Shown: positions 1-9,386 of the stretch, one piece after another | How positions within the stretch are numbered: position 1 is the stretch's first letter | Layout of the letters: each line of letters opens with the position of its first letter | Assembly: GCF_008710155.1 (NCBI RefSeq) | Contig: NZ_VYPZ01000003.1 | Location: 62,001-126,000 of the forward strand | From: Sphingobium limneticum | GTDB taxonomy: Bacteria; Pseudomonadota; Alphaproteobacteria; Sphingomonadales; Sphingomonadaceae | Reading direction: 5' to 3' | DNA length: 64,000 bases | Made by a program: the position numbers and the translations under genes | The notes under the pieces: model-generated | Told to the model about the DNA's origin: nothing | Seen by the model: the letters and a program-made list of their open reading frames with translations, nothing else | The model's database searches: none

Positions 1-275
1 ATCAGGTCACCCGCCAGCGCGGGGCCATCCATCTGCACCCATGCCGCCAGTCGGTCATGGATGCGGTCCGCCATTTCCGCGGCGCCCGCCTTGGTGAAGG
101 TCAGGCACAGGATATTTTCCGGCCTCACGCCTTGCAGTAGCAGGCGGAAGACGCGGGCGGTCAGCACATGGGTCTTGCCCGTGCCGGCCGATGCCGACAG
201 CCACACATGCGCGTCGGGCGCGGCGGCCCGCGCCTGATCGCCCAGCAATTTCTGAAGCGCGCGCGTCTTAGCCAT
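1..275 (-). CDS. addA: AddA helicase/nuclease subunit, N-terminal part only
   Basis: This is the first 91 or so codons of the ATP-dependent helicase-nuclease subunit A of the AddAB double-strand-break repair enzyme; the rest lies left of the window. The reverse strand from the ATG at 275 reads MAKTRALQKLL and then a Walker A (SASAGTGKTHVLTARV) followed by the UvrD/Rep-type segment LCLTFTKAGAAEM. The ATG overlaps the end of addB by 8 bp (addB stop TAA at 270-268), so the two are translationally coupled. AddAB loads RecA at Chi-like sites in the cytoplasm. The motif match plus the addB neighbour makes the call firm, though the nuclease domain cannot be seen. Confidence 0.93.
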   Translation of the reverse strand, partial: MAKTRALQKLLGDQARAAAPDAHVWLSASAGTGKTHVLTARVFRLLLQGVRPENILCLTFTKAGAAEMADRIHDRLAAWVQMDGPALAGDL

Positions 276-3237
276 CGTCGCGGCCATACCATTCCTCCAG
301 CCGCATCAGCTGGTCATAATCGCCATAATTGGCGACTTCGGGGTTGATCTCCGCCCGGAAAGGCGCGGTGCCCAGCAGGAAGGCGTTGGCCAGTTCCTCG
401 AAATGCTCATGGGCGTGGGCGGTGAACTGGTCGGTGACGATCTTGTCACGCTTGCCCAGCGGATCGACCGGACGTTCGCGATAGCCGAACTGGTCGCCCT
501 TCTTGGCCAGCGACCAATATTCGAAATCGCCGGCCTTGGGTTGCGATCCCAACCCATCGAATCCGCCCATCTCGGCGATGATGCCCAGCAACCCCAATTG
601 CAGGGAAAAGCCGGCCTTCACCTGCCGCGCGCTGGGCGGCTTGCCGGTCTTGTAATCGATGATGCCGATGCGCCCATCGGCGAGGCGATCGATCCGGTCG
701 GCCTTGCCCATCAGCGTCACGCCGGCAATGTCGGCTCGCCCTTCCCGCTCGACCGCCAGGATGGTGCGGCCTTCCGCCTTGTCCTTCACCACTTCGGCCG
801 CGATCCAGCGGATCGCTTCGATCAACCGGGGCTGCCACAGGGCCTTGAGCAGCGGGTGGACGTCCGGCTGGTCGAACATGGCGCGTGCGCGCTCTTCCAG
901 ATCGGCGGGGTCCAGCGTTCCGGCTTCCGCCCAGCGCTGGAGAATGTCGTGGACCGCCGTGCCACGCCAGGCCGGACCGGCATCGGCATCGACCGGATCA
1001 AGCCGGGCCAGGCGCAACACCCGCTTGGCGTAGAAGGCGAACGGGTCAGCCTTCAGCCGATCGACATCGGTGACCGGAATGAGGTTCGGTCGCACGGAAG
1101 AGGGCGGTGCAGGCGCTGGGCGTTCGGCAGGGCGATGCGCGCCGGGCGCATCCATCGCCTGCGCCAGCATCGCGTAGCGCTGCGCCGATTTCCATTGCGG
1201 TCCGGCCATGGCCTTCAGGCGCAACCAGAAGCGTGAAGCAACCGCCGGCCCGCCGCTCCCCCGCCGCGCGCGGGTGATAAGGACATGCGGCGCGCCGAGT
1301 GCGCTGGCGAAATCATGCGCGGCAAGGCCGATCCGCATTTCCAGCCCCGGCAACCCCAGTTCGCGCCGAATGCGCGGCGCCAGCCATGGGTCGGGCGACG
1401 GCAGGCCCGGCCATGTGCCTTCGTTCAGGCCGCCCAGGATCATGAGGTCGGCCTGCATCAACTGCGCTTCGATCAGGCCCAATATGCTGATGCGCGGATG
1501 GCCGCCCTGTGGCGGGCGCACCGATACGCCGCCCAGCATATGGTCCAGCAGCACTGGCAAGGCGCGCGGATCGGCCTGGCGCGGGCCTTCGGGCGCGGCA
1601 GCCTCCATTTCGGCGAACAGGTCGGCGGCGGCGTGACCCTGATGGCCGGACCAGACGGCATCGCCTGACAATGCCCCGGCCTGCTCGCGCAAGGCCGCCA
1701 GTTGCTCGCCAAGGTCGATGGCCCGGTCAAAGCCGCTTTCCAACGGCTCCAGCAGGGCGCGGGCCTGCGGCCACCACTCCCGTACCGCCTCGCGCAGCAC
1801 CCGCTGGCGGTCGTCCGGGCGTGGGAGCAGCAGCAGGTCGATGCCGTGCAGCCCTGCCTGCGGCCGCGGTCCGCGCAGCAGCAGGTCGAGCGCGCGTACG
1901 CCTTCCAGCCAGCCAAGCCGTCCTTCGCCACGCATGACCAGCGGATGTTTCAGTAGCGTCAGCAGCGGCACCGGCGCGAAGCGTTCCGCGACCGCCTCCG
2001 CCATGGTGATCAGCAGTGTACCGGGGAGCAGGCGCGAGAGAGGCTGACCGGCGGAATCGTCGGCCGCTATGCCCCAGCGGCGCAGATGAGCGGACACGCG
2101 CGTCGCCAGTTGCCGGTCGGGCGTCACCAGCGCAGCAGTGCGTTCGGGCGTTTCCAGAGCCTCGCGCAGGGCGATGGCGATCGCCTGCGCCTCCTCGCCC
2201 GGTGTCGCGACTTCCAGTGCTTCCACGCCGCTCAGAGATCGGTCGGCGGTCTTCAGGTCGCGCCACCGACTGGTCAGCCGGGGTGGGAGCATCGCGTTGG
2301 AGATATTGCGGCTGCGCACCGCACGGGCATCATGCTCGCTGCCCCAGCGCCAGTTGGCGACATCCTCGCGCGTTGCGCTCATGGCGTCGAGCAGGCGCTT
2401 CAGCGCATATTGGGGATGGCTTTCATGGCCGGACGGCGCGCGACCGGTGACGGGATCGGCGTCGAACGGACCGATAGCCTGCCATGCTTCCTCATCCATA
2501 TGCTGGTCGAGGCCGGCGAACACGACCATGCCGTTCGCCATCATGCCGATCCGGCGGAGCAATGCAGCGACAGCGGGCGCGGTGGAGGCGATGCCCGCCG
2601 CCGCCACGAAGCCGGCAGGCGGATGCGCACCCCAGCGCACCGTCAGCCGATCGAACAGCCGGTTCCGGCGATCGGCCAAGTCGATGCAACCGGTCCGGGC
2701 CAGTTCCATCGGCCACTGCGCGATCAAAATTTCGAACATGGTCAACGACGTCTGCCAATGTTTCGACAGTTCGTCGGACAGTTGCAGCTTGTGCAGCGCG
2801 CTCAGCGGCACTCGCTCCACCTGCATCTGATCCAGCACGGCGCCCAACGCCTGCCCCAGCAGCAATGCCTGGCCCGCATCGATGTCTGGCTTGGCCGCCT
2901 GTACCATCCGCGCCAGGATCATCTGCCGGCGCATCGGTGCGATCGCGGGCGGCACCGCGTCTTCCTCACCCAGTGGATCGAGCGCGCCGCCGACCTGTTC
3001 CCCAAGCTCCGGATCGCCGATCGCGACTAGGCGCGGCAACAGCAGACCGCCGTTTGACTGGCGCACGAAGGCGTCGCTGACGGCACGGATCGCCCGGTTG
3101 TTGGGCAGCAGCACCATGCCCTGCGCCAGCGCCATCGGATCGCCGCGATGCTGCGCCAGCAGGCCCGCTACCAGCGCATCGGCAAAGGCGCGATGCGCGG
3201 GGATGGTGAACAAAGCGGGTTGGCTGCGCTCACCCAT
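268..3237 (-). CDS. addB: AddB double-strand-break repair subunit
   Basis: Encodes about 989 residues, the usual size of alphaproteobacterial AddB. The C-terminal part carries a RecB/PD-(D/E)XK nuclease domain: GKAD at about 844 and IIDYKTGK from about 859 supply the catalytic acid and lysine. The N-terminal part resembles an inactivated helicase fold. AddB works with AddA to resect DNA ends. The open frame runs upstream to 3369, but I prefer the ATG at 3237 (MGERSQPALFTIP): it overlaps the stop of murU (TGA 3232-3230) as the other genes of this chain do, and the upstream 44 codons look like antisense of murU. Last in the window of a six-gene coupled run. Confidence 0.93.
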   Translation of the reverse strand: MGERSQPALFTIPAHRAFADALVAGLLAQHRGDPMALAQGMVLLPNNRAIRAVSDAFVRQSNGGLLLPRLVAIGDPELGEQVGGALDPLGEEDAVPPAIAPMRRQMILARMVQAAKPDIDAGQALLLGQALGAVLDQMQVERVPLSALHKLQLSDELSKHWQTSLTMFEILIAQWPMELARTGCIDLADRRNRLFDRLTVRWGAHPPAGFVAAAGIASTAPAVAALLRRIGMMANGMVVFAGLDQHMDEEAWQAIGPFDADPVTGRAPSGHESHPQYALKRLLDAMSATREDVANWRWGSEHDARAVRSRNISNAMLPPRLTSRWRDLKTADRSLSGVEALEVATPGEEAQAIAIALREALETPERTAALVTPDRQLATRVSAHLRRWGIAADDSAGQPLSRLLPGTLLITMAEAVAERFAPVPLLTLLKHPLVMRGEGRLGWLEGVRALDLLLRGPRPQAGLHGIDLLLLPRPDDRQRVLREAVREWWPQARALLEPLESGFDRAIDLGEQLAALREQAGALSGDAVWSGHQGHAAADLFAEMEAAAPEGPRQADPRALPVLLDHMLGGVSVRPPQGGHPRISILGLIEAQLMQADLMILGGLNEGTWPGLPSPDPWLAPRIRRELGLPGLEMRIGLAAHDFASALGAPHVLITRARRGSGGPAVASRFWLRLKAMAGPQWKSAQRYAMLAQAMDAPGAHRPAERPAPAPPSSVRPNLIPVTDVDRLKADPFAFYAKRVLRLARLDPVDADAGPAWRGTAVHDILQRWAEAGTLDPADLEERARAMFDQPDVHPLLKALWQPRLIEAIRWIAAEVVKDKAEGRTILAVEREGRADIAGVTLMGKADRIDRLADGRIGIIDYKTGKPPSARQVKAGFSLQLGLLGIIAEMGGFDGLGSQPKAGDFEYWSLAKKGDQFGYRERPVDPLGKRDKIVTDQFTAHAHEHFEELANAFLLGTAPFRAEINPEVANYGDYDQLMRLEEWYGRDDG

Positions 3238-3940
3238 GAGCGAGCATCGACTCCACGACGGGAATGGCCTGCGGCGTGCCGACATCGAACCAAAGGCCCT
3301 GATGCGACACGCCGTAAAGACGGCCCGCCTCGATCGCGCGGTTCCAGAAGATGTTGGTGGAAAAGACATCCGCCGGCGGATCGATCAGCAGCGATGGCGT
3401 CATGATCTGCACGCCGGTAAAGACGAACGGCGCGACATGGGCGGTCTTGCGCCGGGTCAACCGGCCGGTCGGGTCCATATGGAAATCGCCCGGCCCCTTG
3501 TGACAGTTCGCCCGCGCCAGCGGCACTAGCAGCAGCAGCGCGTCCATCTTGTCCGGGTTCCAGATACGCTGCATCATGCCCAGCGTTTCCTGCGGCCCGT
3601 CGATCCACAAATTGTCGCTATTGGCGCAGATGAACGGCGCGTCGCCCAGCAGCGGCTTTGCCTTGATCAGCCCGCCACCGGTTTCCAGCAGCTTGGCCCG
3701 CTCGTCCGACACGGCGAAATCCAACCCGCATTTGCGCGCTTTCAAATGCGCCTCGACCGTGTCGGCCAGATAATGGACGTTCACCACTACCTTCCTGATG
3801 CCGCCCGCCTCCAGCCGGTCCAGCGCATGGTCCATCAGCGGCTTGCCCGCGACCTTGACCAGCGGCTTGGGCCGGGTCGCTGTCAGCGGACGCATGCGCT
3901 TGCCCAGCCCGGCGGCCATCAGCATGGCGGTGTCGATCAT
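3230..3940 (-). CDS. murU: MurNAc-1-phosphate uridylyltransferase (MurU-like)
   Basis: A 236-residue nucleotidyltransferase with the sugar-nucleotide signature AAGLGKRMRPLT at residues 9-20 followed by PKPLVKVAGKPL, as in MurU/RmlA-type enzymes. MurU joins UTP to N-acetylmuramate 1-phosphate to give UDP-MurNAc, bypassing de novo (fosfomycin-sensitive) synthesis during peptidoglycan recycling. The functional choice over a generic mannose-1-P guanylyltransferase rests on its neighbour amgK, whose product makes the substrate. Start is the ATG at 3940, which overlaps the amgK stop by 4 bp. Family is certain; substrate is inference from the gene pair. Confidence 0.82.
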   Translation of the reverse strand: MIDTAMLMAAGLGKRMRPLTATRPKPLVKVAGKPLMDHALDRLEAGGIRKVVVNVHYLADTVEAHLKARKCGLDFAVSDERAKLLETGGGLIKAKPLLGDAPFICANSDNLWIDGPQETLGMMQRIWNPDKMDALLLLVPLARANCHKGPGDFHMDPTGRLTRRKTAHVAPFVFTGVQIMTPSLLIDPPADVFSTNIFWNRAIEAGRLYGVSHQGLWFDVGTPQAIPVVESMLAHG

Positions 3941-4923
3941 GCGGGAATATGCTCCTCGAGCGCAGCATGGCGCTTGTCGGCGGGAATATTGGCGGCGAAC
4001 CAGTTGGCGACGGGCGCCAGGGCCGGATGCTGGAGGTCGCGCTCCAGCAGGCTCCACATACGCGGCAGGTAAGACAGGTAACGCGGCTTGCCATCGCGTT
4101 TCCACAGGCGCGTGAAAATGCCGATGATCTTGGCATTGCGCTGCGCACCCAGCACCGCATAGGCGGCGTCGAAATCGGCCGGCGGATTGGCGACAGTCTT
4201 GTAATGGGCGAGCATCGCGGCTTCGACGTCGATTGGCACGTCGCGTCGGGCATCCTGCAACAGCGACACCAGATCATAGGCCGGGTGGCCGGCCAGCGCA
4301 TCCTGGAAGTCGAGCAGGCCCAGGCCATGGGAGGCCGGCCCGTCGATCAACATGATATTTTCGGCATGATAATCGCGCAGCACCGTCACGGTGGGGCTGG
4401 CCGACTGTTCCACGATCGGCAGCACCGCGTCCCAGGCGCGGGCATAGCCGTCTGCATCGACGTCAATGCCGATCGCCGGGCAATACCATTCGGTCAGCAG
4501 CCCGGCCTCGCGCTGATAGACGGCCCGGTCATAGGGCGGCACATCGGCGGCGGGCAATGTGTGCAGGTCACCCAGCAGGTCGATCGCGCGGGCATAGACG
4601 GCCAGTTCGGCGTCAGGCGCCTCGTCCAGATGTTCCTTGACGCGCAGGTCGCCGAAATCCTCGATCAGCACCAACCCTTGCGTCAGGTCGCGCGCCAATA
4701 TCCGCGGCGCGGCGAAACCGTCGGCCAGCAGATGTTCGGCGATGGCGATGAAGGGGCGCGGATCTTCATGGGGCGGCGGCGCGTCCATCAGCACGGCGCG
4801 GCGGCCGCCGTCCAGCACGCGGAAATAGCGGCGGAAGGATGCGTCGCCGGCGAGCGGGACGATGGCGGCCCCATCCCATCCCGCGTCGGCGAGGAAGGCG
4901 GGCGCGGTGGCGGGGGGGATCAT
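3937..4923 (-). CDS. amgK: Anomeric MurNAc/GlcNAc kinase (AmgK-like phosphotransferase)
   Basis: A 328-residue aminoglycoside-phosphotransferase-fold kinase. The catalytic loop DYHAEN (184-189) and the metal-binding DFQD (205-208) are intact, with GDASFRRYFRV (26-36) near the nucleotide site. AmgK phosphorylates N-acetylmuramate or GlcNAc at C1, feeding MurU encoded next. I start it at the ATG at 4923, which forms an ATGA overlap with the tsaE stop; two more upstream in-frame starts (4935, 4947) lie inside tsaE. The amgK-murU pair is known from Pseudomonas putida and Caulobacter. Cytoplasmic; the family is clear and the exact sugar is inferred from context. Confidence 0.83.
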   Translation of the reverse strand: MIPPATAPAFLADAGWDGAAIVPLAGDASFRRYFRVLDGGRRAVLMDAPPPHEDPRPFIAIAEHLLADGFAAPRILARDLTQGLVLIEDFGDLRVKEHLDEAPDAELAVYARAIDLLGDLHTLPAADVPPYDRAVYQREAGLLTEWYCPAIGIDVDADGYARAWDAVLPIVEQSASPTVTVLRDYHAENIMLIDGPASHGLGLLDFQDALAGHPAYDLVSLLQDARRDVPIDVEAAMLAHYKTVANPPADFDAAYAVLGAQRNAKIIGIFTRLWKRDGKPRYLSYLPRMWSLLERDLQHPALAPVANWFAANIPADKRHAALEEHIPA

Positions 4924-5378
4924 ATCTGTGACCATCGATCCGTCCAAGCGTCCGGCACGTCCGCTGTCAAGCGCCGCGCGTTATCTTCCGTAAAGTCGAT
5001 GTTAAGGCGCAGGGCATGGCCCCAAAGCCCATCGCCCAGCCGGTCGGGCCATTCGATGATGAGCAGACTGTCCATCAGATAGTCGCCCAGCGCCAATTCC
5101 TCGGCCTCTTCCGGCGCATCCAGCCGATAGAGATCGACATGCGCGACCGGCAGGCGCACGTCCGGCACGTCATAGGGCTGGACGATGGCGAAGCTGGGAC
5201 TGGGCGCTTCGCCCTCCAGACCCAAGGCTTCCAATATGCCGCGCGCCAGCGTCGTCTTGCCCGCGCCAAGCCCGCCTTCCAACGCGATGACGTCGCCGAT
5301 CCGGGCATGGATCGCAATCCGCCGACCCAGATCCAGCATCGCAGCCTCACCGCTCAACTCCATCACTATCTCAGCCAC
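4920..5378 (-). CDS. tsaE: tRNA t6A biosynthesis ATPase TsaE
   Basis: 152 residues, typical for TsaE (YjeE). Walker A GGLGAGKTT lies at 35-43. TsaE is the P-loop ATPase that recycles the TsaBD complex, which puts threonylcarbamoyl on A37 of ANN-decoding tRNAs. The start is probably the GTG at 5378, which overlaps the divL stop by 8 bp (stop at 5373-5371); an ATG at 5363 (MELSGEAAM) is a possible alternative that would drop five residues. Followed with a 4-bp overlap by amgK. Confidence 0.93.
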   Translation of the reverse strand: MAEIVMELSGEAAMLDLGRRIAIHARIGDVIALEGGLGAGKTTLARGILEALGLEGEAPSPSFAIVQPYDVPDVRLPVAHVDLYRLDAPEEAEELALGDYLMDSLLIIEWPDRLGDGLWGHALRLNIDFTEDNARRLTADVPDAWTDRWSQI

Positions 5379-7719
5379 GGGGCAATTCGATCACCACCAT
5401 GGTGCCCTGCCCGGCTTCCGACACCAGTTGCAACGTGCCGTCATGTGCCTCCGCCAGTTGCCGCGCGAGTGGGAGGCCGATACCGGCCCTGCCACCATTG
5501 CGCGCCTGCCCTGCGCGGGCAGCGGGATCGAAGATGGCGGTCTGCTGCGGCGCGGCAATACCGGGACCATTGTCTGACACGACGATGCGCGCCTTTTCGC
5601 TTGTGCCGTCACCATGCAGCAGGATGCGCGCACCCTTGCCGCAATAGCGGATCGCATTTTCCAGCAGATGGTCGATCGCCTGACCTATCCGGCGCGCATC
5701 GCCCTGCACCGCGCCCAGGCTCTCCTTCAACGCGATCTCGATCTCTATGCCCTTGGCGGTGGCGTCCATCGTCATCCGGCTGGCGCTGTCCTGCACCACC
5801 TTGGCCAGATCGACCCGCGCATGTTCGATCGGCAGCGTGCCGACCTCCCCCTGTGTCAGGTCCAGCACATTGTCGATCAGCATCGACAGGCGCGCCGTGC
5901 TTTGCAGTATGCCATCGACATAGCCCTGTGCCGGCACGCTCAACTCGCCTGCATAGCCCGCGCTCATCATCTCGGCGAAACCGGAAATGGTGGTCAGCGG
6001 GGTGCGCAATTCATAGCTCATATTGGTGACGAAGGCGGTCTTGACCTTGTCCGCCTGCTCCAGCGCCTCGTTCCGGTCGCGCAGCACCTGCTCGACGCGG
6101 CGGCTGTCGGTCACGTCCAGCATCGTGAAAAGCGCGTTGCCGTCCGGCAACGGAATGGCGGCGAATTCGAAGATGCGCCCATCGGCAAAACCGACATGAC
6201 CGATGCGCTGTTTGCGCTCGACCGTGGCGGCGCGCACAAGTTCACGTACCAGATTGGCCTGCTGCGGCTTGGCCAGTTTTGATTGGACCGCGCGCATCAG
6301 ATCGTCGATGCGCGGATGACCGGCGAGCAGATCCTCGCTCGCGCCCCAGATGGTGCGGAACCGGCTGTTCCACATCTGCAACTTGCCGTCCGACGAGAAG
6401 ACGCCGATCGATTCGAACAGATTGTCGAACGTCGCGGTCCGCACCCGGAGCAGCGTGTCGCGCGCGCTCGACAATTGCACCTGCTCGGTGCGATCCTCGA
6501 AAATCAGCAACAGGCCGCCATCGGGCAGCGGCTGCGCATAGACGCGCAGATGCGTGCCGTCCTGCAACAGCCAGTTTTCCTCCAGCGGGTTGGGCGACAG
6601 GAACCATTGCCGCCTTTCGGTCCGCCAAGCCGGGAAATCGCGATGTTCGGGAATACGGCGCGCGTCGCGCATCTGGTCCAGCACGCGCTCGAACAAAGGC
6701 GCATCGGTCAGCGCGTCCTGGCGCAGGCCGAACAGGCTGATGAAGGGCTGGTTCCAGAAGCGCAGCGCCCGGTCCGGACCAAAGCGCGCCACGCCGGCCG
6801 ACAGACGATCGAGCAGGTCGCGCTGCGCCGTTTCCAGTCGCCGATGCTCGGTCCGCGCCTGTTCCAGTTCATGCTGGTCGACCGCATAGCCCGCCACGCC
6901 GGCCGGCCCCAACGGCACGTCCACGACTCGCATCGTGCGCCGTTCACCGTCGATCGTGGCGGGCACCATGCGCTCGATCGGCTCGTCGCGGGCGATCGCA
7001 TCGGCGGCGGCGGCCTCGGGTGTCAGGCCCGCCACCGTTTCGACCAGTTCGGTGCCATGGGCGATGACATCGGCCGCGCCCGACGCATCGACCGCGCGCA
7101 CATAGGCGCTGTTGACCAGGCTGAGGCGCAGGTCCGGCGTGCGATGCCACATCGGGAAGGGCGCAGCCTCGACCAGTCCCGCCAAAGCCTCCAGTGCGTC
7201 GCGCAATTGCTCGACATGGCCGCGCAGAGACTGGATTTCGGCCTGGCTGTCGGTCGCGTCGAAAATCCACAGGATGACGCCACCGCTCGCCGCGATGCCC
7301 GGCCCGGCGGGGGCGCCGCGCACCAACAGCAGGCGTGACGAGCCATGGCCGCGCACCGGGAGGGAGAAGCTCTTCCCCGCCCGCTGGGCCGAAGCGATCT
7401 CCTGCGCCAGCACGATCGCATCTTCCGGCTCCAGCCCGCCATCGGGGGCGGTCAGTTCGGAGGCGAAGGTCGGCACACGCGGCTTGCCCAGCCATTTGGC
7501 GAGGCGGTCGGCCGCTTCCAGCCGGCCGTCGGGATGGATGATGATCGGCGCGGCGGGGGCCGACGCCAGCAAGGTCGTCAGCCGATCCAGCTTGCCCTGC
7601 GCCTGCGTCCCTTCACGGCGCATCCGCTGTCCGCTGAGCAGCGCCCAGACCGCCGCGCCCAGCCATCCGGCCAGCACCACGCCGAAGATGATCGCGGCAT
7701 AGGGCGACAATGTCGTCAT
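5371..7719 (-). CDS. divL: DivL-like PAS-domain pseudo-histidine kinase
   Basis: 782 residues. One N-terminal membrane segment (about 8-28), then PAS-like modules near 180-290, 300-410 and 430-540, then HisKA/HATPase. The H-box reads FVTNMSYELRTPL: the phospho-accepting histidine is replaced by Tyr569 (codon TAT, 6015-6013). The HATPase keeps its G1 box DNGPGI and the glycine-rich G2 box GRAGIGLPLA, so ATP binding looks possible. Length, single TM, multiple PAS and a tyrosine H-box are the signature of Caulobacter DivL (about 769 residues, Tyr550), which reads DivK phosphorylation and controls CckA and thus CtrA. Position between ahcY and tsaE also fits, as I recall it. Orthology is strong inference; the tyrosine is seen directly. 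Confidence 0.88.
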   Translation of the reverse strand: MTTLSPYAAIIFGVVLAGWLGAAVWALLSGQRMRREGTQAQGKLDRLTTLLASAPAAPIIIHPDGRLEAADRLAKWLGKPRVPTFASELTAPDGGLEPEDAIVLAQEIASAQRAGKSFSLPVRGHGSSRLLLVRGAPAGPGIAASGGVILWIFDATDSQAEIQSLRGHVEQLRDALEALAGLVEAAPFPMWHRTPDLRLSLVNSAYVRAVDASGAADVIAHGTELVETVAGLTPEAAAADAIARDEPIERMVPATIDGERRTMRVVDVPLGPAGVAGYAVDQHELEQARTEHRRLETAQRDLLDRLSAGVARFGPDRALRFWNQPFISLFGLRQDALTDAPLFERVLDQMRDARRIPEHRDFPAWRTERRQWFLSPNPLEENWLLQDGTHLRVYAQPLPDGGLLLIFEDRTEQVQLSSARDTLLRVRTATFDNLFESIGVFSSDGKLQMWNSRFRTIWGASEDLLAGHPRIDDLMRAVQSKLAKPQQANLVRELVRAATVERKQRIGHVGFADGRIFEFAAIPLPDGNALFTMLDVTDSRRVEQVLRDRNEALEQADKVKTAFVTNMSYELRTPLTTISGFAEMMSAGYAGELSVPAQGYVDGILQSTARLSMLIDNVLDLTQGEVGTLPIEHARVDLAKVVQDSASRMTMDATAKGIEIEIALKESLGAVQGDARRIGQAIDHLLENAIRYCGKGARILLHGDGTSEKARIVVSDNGPGIAAPQQTAIFDPAARAGQARNGGRAGIGLPLARQLAEAHDGTLQLVSEAGQGTMVVIELPRG

Positions 7720-7812
7720 GACATCCGCCCCTTGCGCGCCCTAGCCTGCCTGTCCCTGTTCATAAGCCGACCGGGCCTAAACCAGAACGGCGCCATGGCC
7801 AAGTCAAGCGGA

Positions 7813-7842
7813 CAAGAAAAAAGGGAGGCGTTGCCGCCTCCC
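7813..7842 (-). terminator. Intrinsic terminator of ahcY
   Basis: On the minus strand an 8-bp perfect stem (GGGAGGCG / CGCCTCCC, 7842-7835 and 7830-7823) with a 4-nt loop is followed directly by TTTTTTCTTGT. It sits 29 bp beyond the ahcY stop, and separates ahcY from divL. Confidence 0.85.
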
Positions 7843-7870
7843 CCATTTCCTTTTACCTGACAGCGTTCGC

Positions 7871-9289
7871 TTAGTAGCGATAATGGTCCGGCTTGAAGGG
7901 GCCTTCCACCGGCACGCCGATATAGTCGGCCTGACGCTGGCTGAGCTGGGTCAGCTTCACGCCCAGCTTTTCCAGATGCAGCGCGGCGACCTTTTCGTCC
8001 AGATGCTTGGGCAGGACATAGACGTCGTTGCCGTAGGTTTCGCTCTTGGTCCACAGTTCGATCTGCGCCAGCGTCTGGTTGGTGAAGCTGGCCGACATCA
8101 CGAAGCTGGGGTGGCCCGTCGCGTTGCCCAGATTGACCAGACGGCCCTTCGACAGGACGATGATCTTCTTGCCATCGGGGAATTCGACTTCGTCGACCTG
8201 CGGCTTGATTTCGGTCCACTTCATGTTGGACAGGCCAGCGATTTCGATTTCGCTGTCGAAATGGCCGATGTTCGACACGATCGCCATATTCTTCATCGCG
8301 CGCATATGATCGACGGTCAGGACGCCTTCGTTGCCGGTCGCGGTGACGAAGATGTCGGCGCGCGGTGCGGCGTCTTCCATCGTCACGACTTCATAGCCTT
8401 CCATTGCGGCCTGCAACGCGCAGATCGGATCGACTTCGGTTACCAGCACGCGGGCGCCGCCATTGCGCAGCGACGCGGCCGAACCCTTGCCGACGTCACC
8501 GAAGCCGGCGACGCAGGCGACCTTGCCGGCCAGCATGACGTCGGTGCCGCGACGGATCGCGTCGACCAGCGATTCCTTGCAGCCATAGAGGTTGTCGAAC
8601 TTCGACTTGGTGACGCTGTCGTTCACGTTGATCGCGGGGAAAGGCAGCTTGCCCTTCTTCGACAGTTCATACAGGCGATGCACGCCGGTGGTGGTTTCTT
8701 CCGACACGCCCTTGATCGACTGGACGGTCTTGGTCAGGAAGCCGGGGCGTTCCTTCAGCACGCGCTTCAGCACGGCGACGAAGATTTCCTCTTCTTCGTT
8801 CGACGGCGTGAACAGCTCTTCGCCCGCCTCGACGCGCGCCCCCCACAGGGCGAACATGGTGGCGTCACCGCCATCGTCCAGGATCAGGTTGCACACGCCG
8901 CTGTCGTCATTGTGCCAGTCGAAGATGCGCTCGACATAGTCCCAATATTCCTGGAGGGTTTCGCCCTTGATCGCGAAGACCGGCACGCCCGACGCGGCGA
9001 TCGCGGCGGCGGCATGATCCTGCGTGGAATAAATGTTGCAGGTTGCCCAGCGGACCTGTGCGCCCAGCGCGGTCAGCGTTTCGATCAGCACGGCGGTCTG
9101 GATCGTCATGTGCAGCGAACCGGTGATGCGCGCGCCCTTGAGCGGCTGCGACGCACCGAATTCGGCGCGCAGGGCCATCAGGCCGGGCATTTCGGTTTCC
9201 GCGATCTCGATTTCCTTGCGGCCAAAGGCGGCAAGGGCGATGTCGGCGATCACATAATCCTGCGCCTGGGTGGCGGGTGCAGTGGCCAC
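7871..9289 (-). CDS. ahcY: Adenosylhomocysteinase
   Basis: 472 residues, the full bacterial length. It hydrolyses S-adenosylhomocysteine to adenosine and homocysteine, removing the inhibitor of methyltransferases. Recognisable blocks include [16 protein letters not shown] in the N-terminal substrate domain, the NAD-binding GFGDVGKG, and the conserved C-terminus ending KPDHYRY. The start is a GTG at 9289 with GGAG about 9 nt upstream. A stem-loop terminator follows it, and about 100 bp upstream lies a perfect 7-bp inverted repeat that may be a SAM/SAH-linked operator. Cytoplasmic, NAD-dependent. Confidence 0.97.
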   Translation of the reverse strand: MATAPATQAQDYVIADIALAAFGRKEIEIAETEMPGLMALRAEFGASQPLKGARITGSLHMTIQTAVLIETLTALGAQVRWATCNIYSTQDHAAAAIAASGVPVFAIKGETLQEYWDYVERIFDWHNDDSGVCNLILDDGGDATMFALWGARVEAGEELFTPSNEEEEIFVAVLKRVLKERPGFLTKTVQSIKGVSEETTTGVHRLYELSKKGKLPFPAINVNDSVTKSKFDNLYGCKESLVDAIRRGTDVMLAGKVACVAGFGDVGKGSAASLRNGGARVLVTEVDPICALQAAMEGYEVVTMEDAAPRADIFVTATGNEGVLTVDHMRAMKNMAIVSNIGHFDSEIEIAGLSNMKWTEIKPQVDEVEFPDGKKIIVLSKGRLVNLGNATGHPSFVMSASFTNQTLAQIELWTKSETYGNDVYVLPKHLDEKVAALHLEKLGVKLTQLSQRQADYIGVPVEGPFKPDHYRY

Positions 9290-9386
9290 GATCGTATCTC
9301 CGTCAGCTAAAGATTAGGCCTTGCCAGCGTCATGCCGGGCGAGGCGATGGAAAGCGCCTTACCAATGGCCAGCGCGCATGGCAACT

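Noticed and set aside
3238..3369. N-terminal extension of AddB to 1033 residues
   Set aside because: The 44 added codons lie within murU and encode a low-complexity Arg/Ser-rich segment not expected in AddB.
9290..9386. A SAH or SAM riboswitch in the ahcY leader
   Set aside because: I could not find the conserved cores or stems of known SAM or SAH riboswitches; the clear feature is the DNA palindrome further upstream.
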